DNA of 20,005 nucleotides from Hypsibius dujardini (lineage: Eukaryota; Tardigrada; Eutardigrada; Parachela; Hypsibiidae). This document shows positions 15,929 through 20,005 of the stretch, in pieces. The notes beneath the pieces are model-generated. The model searched no databases. It saw nothing but the letters and a program-made list of their open reading frames with translations, and was not told where the DNA came from. Both the position numbers and the translations under genes were made by a program. The stretch spans positions 1 to 20,005 of the forward strand of contig LRSR01010521.1 of assembly GCA_001579985.1 (NCBI GenBank). The letters are read 5' to 3'. Numbering within the stretch: position 1 is the stretch's first letter; each line of letters begins with the position of its first letter.

Positions 15929-16458
15929 TAGGCTACAAAACCCCTTTTTCCCTTTTTGTCCCTCCCACTTGGGTTTTTTTATGTTGATTGTTGTTCCCTA
16001 ACTTGATAAAATTAAGATGGATTTTTTAGAATCCTTTCAGTTTCCTTTTCAGATAAAAAAATTTAAACTCTGAATATTGGACTATGCTTGCACGAGTGTT
16101 AAGCAAAAAAACAAAACGCCCCCTTTTTCCTTGACCCCTTGGGTTTTGGTCACACCATTTACGTGACCGATGTCCAGACGTCGGGGTTTTATACTAGACT
16201 ATACTAGTTTTATGTATAGATGAAAACATTTAAAAACCAAAAGGTCTGCTTTTATCTTTCCTCCAGAGATTAAAGCCACACGATTTATTCAGCCATTATC
16301 AAAACTTCGGGGTTTTATATCTTTTAAAAGATTGATAAACAATTAGTCTTTTTAAAATGATCAAATTTGTTATTAAAGCTCAAAGGAACCTTGATAATTC
16401 GTTAAAGCAACAGGAGTGAAAAAGGGGGTGGGGGAGTGGGAGGGAGACTGGTAGCCTG
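15929..16458 (+). repeat. Interspersed repeat, copy B, with AGGCTAC inverted ends
   Basis: Longer copy of the family at 10348-10720. The start TTAGGCTAC and the end GTAGCCTGG are inverted repeats, supporting a terminal-inverted-repeat element. The middle carries CCGATGTCCAGACG and two GGGGTTTTATA segments. No target duplication is obvious. Confidence 0.7.
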
Positions 16459-16487
16459 GGTCCAATTAACATCTTCTGGATTATAGT

Positions 16488-16547
16488 TCGGTCTGGTCGG
16501 GTCCGGTCCGGTCCGGTCGGGTCCGGTCGGGCCGGGTCGGGTCGGCC
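16488..16547 (+). repeat. GGTCC/GGTCG pentamer array
   Basis: About twelve units of GGTCC, GGTCG or GGGTC type form a GC-rich tract unlike the AT-rich flanks. It directly follows interspersed repeat copy B. Confidence 0.85.
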
Positions 16548-16692
16548 CTATTTTTGCTCGAACCCAAGCAAAATCGTTTGTAACTTAAACGTTGCAAAAC
16601 TTATTTAATAATTTTCGCCGTACTTTTCCGATTTCCCGCCAAAAACCAATACTCATACACAGAAGGCTTGCCACATTTCTTAGCAGGGAGTT

Positions 16693-16820
16693 CACACGCG
16701 TGATTATATTATAGTGCTACCCGAGTTAAACCGTTTAGCTCGGCCAGTGCATTCAGCCATATACTGGCCGAACTAAATGGCTTACCTCGGGTAAAGCGCT
16801 ATAATATTGCCATGTGTGTG
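16693..16820. mobile_element. 128-bp near-perfect palindrome (foldback MITE)
   Basis: The left arm contains CACACGCGTG, ATATTATAG-T-GC, ACCCGAG, TTTAG-C-TCGGCCAGT. The right arm read in reverse complement contains CACACACATG, ATATTATAG-C-GC, ACCCGAG, TTTAG-T-TCGGCCAGT. The arms are about 55-60 bases with scattered mismatches and a loop of roughly 14 bases, so the whole element would fold into one hairpin. No obvious target duplication; typical of a small foldback element, and also compatible with a structured RNA. Confidence 0.8.
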
Positions 16821-17342
16821 TTAGGATGTAATGAATCCTCTTTGATTTCTCAAGGTCGTAGTGGGACGCCGTGAGGCACACAAAACGTTGTTTTGGCTTC
16901 AAAAACCACCGAGATTTTTTACGCATATAAATACTATGAAGAGCCGAAATACATCAGTAATTTGTTCTGAAAGCATCCCCAAAATCATGCCGCAAAAAAA
17001 ACATCAAGCGTAAAGCGGGTGCCGCCGGTTATACCGCAGCAGAATAAATCTCTCTTTATCGTCTTCAATCATTCATTAAACATTCTACGCTACAGCTGCA
17101 TAGTGGACATATTGGTCGTTAGACGTATAGTGGCGCTCGCTAGCTCGAGTCACCGAACACGGCTTCGGGCGTAATATTACTCGCATTCGTATAGGTCTGA
17201 CATGGTTTATATCATTATCCGAGCAAAGATAGCCGAAGATTTATTGCCGTCCGGTATTTATAAATAACAATACAAGGGAAACCAACAATCTACACAGGGA
17301 CAGTACTTAATCATCATGACACGTGAACGTCACCCTGTAGTC

Positions 17343-17824
17343 AGAGGCTCGTTTAGGCTCCTTACAAGTCGGAACCAAGACCCCTCGTCCTAGAGCCAGG
17401 GGGTGGACAAAGGGGCAAAATGTTTATTTTTTGAAGATTGAACCCAAAATCCCCGGTAATGTTTTGCGGGGGTCTGGGGATCTGATTTTCAGGGGCCCCG
17501 GGATTTTAAAAAAACCTTCAAAAAGATGAGTTTTTCATCAAATTTGACCGTTCTTTAATGTGCTGAAACTCCCATTTGTATTCATCGATAGGAACCTCAA
17601 CAAACTACAAATTTGAACAAAAAAACAATATTTTTTTGAAATCCCAGGGGATCGATCCACTAGAAATCAGAACTTCGCACCCCCACAAGTTTAAAAATGA
17701 TCACGGAAAAGAGGCCGAATTCTGAGTCCAACCTTGAAAAAAGCAATTTGCCCCTCTGCCGACCCCCTGACCCTACCGTCAGGGGTCCTGGTCTCGACCT
17801 GTAAGGACCCTAAACGAGCCTCGG
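17343..17824. mobile_element. 482-bp inverted-repeat element with 9-bp target duplication (Mutator-like MITE)
   Basis: Long terminal inverted repeats of about 78 bases: left 17343-17420 begins AGAGGCTCGTTTAGG, and right 17747-17824 reverse-complemented begins CCGAGGCTCGTTTAGG. They share CTCCTTACA or GTCCTTACA, AGACC or GACCC and GAGGGGCAAA or AAGGGGCAAA blocks. The nine bases CCTGTAGTC occur exactly at 17334-17342 and 17825-17833, directly flanking the ends, as expected of a target-site duplication. Nine-base duplications with long inverted repeats are typical of Mutator-like elements. No transposase, so non-autonomous. It ends about 125 bases before the GPCR TATA box. Confidence 0.85.
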
Positions 17825-17950
17825 CCTGTAGTCTTTCCTAATGAGAGAGAGAGCACGCGTCTCAAAAAGATTATACACAAAAAAATTTCTCGGCTGATGA
17901 AATATCGTCTGTGTTTTTCTCTTTGTCTGGGTTCTGAAATCTGTCGAGCA

Positions 17951-17964
17951 TATATATATAAATA
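17951..17964 (+). promoter_or_regulatory. TATA box of the GPCR gene
   Basis: TATATATATAAATA is followed 3 bases on by ATTCACTC, an initiator-like sequence. This places transcription start near 17970-17990 and favours the ATG at 18056 over the in-frame ATG at 17897. Confidence 0.5.
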
Positions 17965-18055
17965 TTCATTCACTCGCAAACTTTCTCTGCCCGGTCGATT
18001 TCAGCAGAATTCATTTCCGCTGTCCTCCGACTGTGCTGTGCTGACCCGCGGTGTG

Positions 18056-20005
18056 ATGTTTCTCTGGAGGACTCCGCCGCCGCGGAACGCTGACTTTCAA
18101 CTGCCAGACCACGCCTTGCTGAATGTGACGAGCTGTAACTGGCCGCAAGATCCGCATTTTAATGAAACCATGCGGGACGGCACGGACTTTTACGTCAAGG
18201 CCATCCTCTATCCGATCATTCTGACGTTGAGTACCTGCGGGAATACCTTGACATTGTTAGTGCTGGGAACGGACCCGCGAAAGACCACCACCCATGTCTA
18301 TCTCATGTGCATCGCATTTTTTGACTTGACCACACTGTAAGACCGGCCTAAATACGAAACCGCCATACCTTTTAAAGACAAATCACATCTACCGTAGGCA
18401 AGCGAATAAGAGGTAGATAAATGAAAGACAGTCAGACACATGGTCAAGCAAATCTGAATTCAAAGTGTTTTAGACATGCATCCCGGGGCTGGGAGAGACA
18501 GTCAGGCAGGCAGGCAGGCAGACAGGCAGGCAGGCAGGCAGGCAGGCAGACAGGCAGACACACAAGCAAGTAAGTTATTAGACAAGGAAACTGACGAAAA
18601 AATTGACGAGGATTCAGACAGAGAGCCACTAAGATTTGGAAAAAATGGTAGACGATAGAAATCGAAAAAAAGCGAGACAACGGAACAAGCAGACAAATAT
18701 GCACACCCTTTCCAAATGCTGATAGGCGTCCAACTGCAGACGAATCAGTAAGTTCATATTGTAATTCGCTTACACATTTAATTAATTACTTCCAATATTA
18801 ACAGGTGGTTGGAACTTTTTAACTATCTGCACTTGGTATCTCCGCAACGCTTCAAGCCTGGCGAGCAGAACGTCCGCAATTCGGTCAACGTCTACGGGTT
18901 CCTTACCTTCTGGCAGGAAGTTTGCGTCCAGTCTTCCGATTGGTACTTGATAGTAGAAGTAATTTGTCGCTACTGGACTGACAGCTTCCTTTGTACTGGA
19001 GGTATAAATGTCTTTTGTTAATGTTCTTTAACAGGACGTTGATCGCGTTCTCTATTGAACGGATCTGTGCCACAGCCAAGCCATTGTATTTCCGTCGATT
19101 CGAGACCGTCATGCGTGCCGTCTATACGGAAGTGGCTATCGTGTTGATGGCCGCCATTTGCTACACTGAAAACTTAGTGGTATGGTACCACGCAATAAAG
19201 CGAACTGTTGGCGGAGCCTTCCCTCACCCTTTGGCCAAGGAAAAGTACCTTAGTCCCGCACTGTTGCGATGGGATCATATTCAGATCCAAGCCATGGTGC
19301 GTATACGTCTGAATGTTAGTCTATGTGCTATTAAACAATCCAAAGGAAAAGACAAAGGAAAAGACAAAGGAAAAGAAGGCTGACAAAAATAGAGACAGAA
19401 GAGAGAAACAACCAGGGAAACAAACTAGCGGTCAGACAGGCAGACAGACAAAACAAACAAACAGACAGACAAACGTACATACAAATAGGCAAACAGACAA
19501 ACAAACAGACAATGAGACAGTCAGACAAGCAGGCAGACACATGGCCTGATAGGCAGATAGACAAGATAGACAGACCGAGAGACAAACAGGTAAACAGACA
19601 AGGTTGTAGACTTATGAACTTATTCAATGACTGCAGGTTTCGATAGCGGCGGTCAACTGGGTGACGATTCTCTCTCTGAATATCAGCTTAATGGCTGTCC
19701 TTCACCATCGGAAGAACATCCGTCAAGCCCTGTTCTCTGCAGATTCCAGCTCCAGCTATTCTAGCCGGCCGACGGCTGCAACGCCCATACTTTTGGCGTG
19801 TGGCGCGCTCTATTCATCGACCATGAGTCTACCTCTTGTCTGTATTATCCTTGTAATCGCCGGTCAACCGCCCTACTGCTCATACCACACCCCGCCCAAG
19901 ATCCAGACCCTGCTCAATGCATTCGGGACCATGTCGCTACTTGTCAACTACTCCGCCGGCTTTCTGCTCTACTGCTGGACCTGGCGCAAGTTCCGCAACC
20001 GCTTT
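18056..20005 (+). CDS. Class A GPCR, peptide-receptor-like, 3' end cut by window
   Basis: Exons 18056-18336, 18805-18942, 19035-19296 and 19637-20005+ give 350 residues so far. The N-terminus has N-glycosylation sites (NVT 23-25, NET 36-38). TM1 has CGNTLTLLVL (N63) and TM2 has THVYLMCIAFFDLTTLW (D90). TM3 ends SDWTLIAFSIERICATAKPL with E148-R149-I150 in place of DRY. TM4 is near 165-190, and TM5 starts at about 228. TM6 is around 277-302 and TM7 around 317-340. The second intron donor is set at 18943 (GTACTT), which alone restores SDW-TLIAFSIER. The TM1-TM3 pattern resembles FMRFamide-receptor-like invertebrate receptors; the ligand is unknown. NPxxY is GFLLY here, after N331-Y-S-A. The last exon continues past the window. 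Confidence 0.85.
18337..18804 (+). other. GPCR intron 1 with (GGCA)n tract
   Basis: Donor GTAAGA, acceptor TTAACAG, phase 2. A nearly pure CAGG/GCAG tetranucleotide tract spans 18503-18560. The rest is unremarkable. Confidence 0.75.
19297..19636 (+). other. GPCR intron 3 with two repeat arrays
   Basis: Donor GTGCGT, acceptor CTGCAG, phase 0. It contains three tandem copies of AAAGGAAAAGAC (19342-19377) and then a degenerate CAGA array (about 19432-19600). Confidence 0.75.

Larger units (their letters stand above)
15513..18055. other. Repeat-rich intergenic region upstream of the GPCR
   Basis: After the poly(A) signal at 15697 it holds a G-rich run (15764-15781), interspersed repeat copy B, a GGTCC/GGTCG array, the palindrome at 16693, an unexplained stretch 16821-17333 and the inverted-repeat element at 17343. 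Within 16821-17333 a TATAAATA at about 16926 and a downstream AATAAA near 17042 are visible, but no credible coding frame. Confidence 0.55.

Noticed and set aside
17897-18055. Upstream in-frame ATG extending the GPCR N-terminus by 53 residues
   Set aside because: A TATA box at 17951 lies downstream of this ATG, so transcripts probably start after it; the ATG at 18056 is preferred.
19002-19034. GPCR splice at the GTATAA donor 19002
   Set aside because: It would make a 33-base intron and breaks frame with the SIER exon; donor 18943 keeps phase and gives a normal TM3.

Overview
The window looks like animal nuclear DNA from a gene-dense invertebrate. Genes are split by GT-AG introns, there are C2H2 zinc fingers, a PR/SET domain, a seven-transmembrane receptor and small secreted cysteine-rich proteins, and introns and spacers are full of tetranucleotide microsatellites and short inverted-repeat elements. 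I cannot name the phylum from this sequence. An ecdysozoan such as a tardigrade is possible, but that is a guess. All gene models were assembled by hand from reading frame, GT-AG sites and phase agreement, and most plain reading frames in the (TCTG)n/(CAGA)n arrays are spurious.

Region 1 (59-9765, + strand) is best read as one 13-exon gene for a PRDM-like protein of about 1204 residues. It has an N-terminal PR/SET domain, a long non-finger middle region, about 14 C2H2 fingers and an acidic tail. A shorter alternative ends it at 8238 and starts a second finger gene at 8727, but the phases and a repeated three-finger module favour a single gene. Several introns cut the fingers at the same place, between the two zinc-binding histidines, and one finger exon has been duplicated together with its intron edges. 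Intron 1 holds a 42-bp minisatellite and a 980-bp inverted-repeat element, intron 2 a 330-bp inverted-repeat element, and intron 3 a tandem duplication that copies its own splice donor.

Region 2 (9766-12180) has no convincing gene. It carries one copy of an interspersed repeat whose relative lies at 15929-16458.

Region 3 (12181-15512) is a head-to-head pair of secreted cysteine-rich genes. The minus-strand gene makes an 87-residue precursor with one eight-cysteine domain. The plus-strand gene appears to make a 192-residue precursor with two such domains joined by a Ser/Ala/Thr-rich linker. Both signal-peptide exons have exactly 67 coding bases and end in a phase-1 intron just before the Cys-Cys pair. 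I do not recognise this domain family; it is the best candidate here for something undescribed.

Region 4 (15513-18055) is repeat-rich: an interspersed repeat, a GGTCC/GGTCG array, a 128-bp near-perfect palindrome and a 482-bp inverted-repeat element with an exact 9-bp target duplication. Region 5 (18056-20005, running off the end) is a class A GPCR resembling invertebrate peptide receptors, with a degenerate TM7 motif and no cysteine at the usual TM3 position. No functional link between the three loci is visible.
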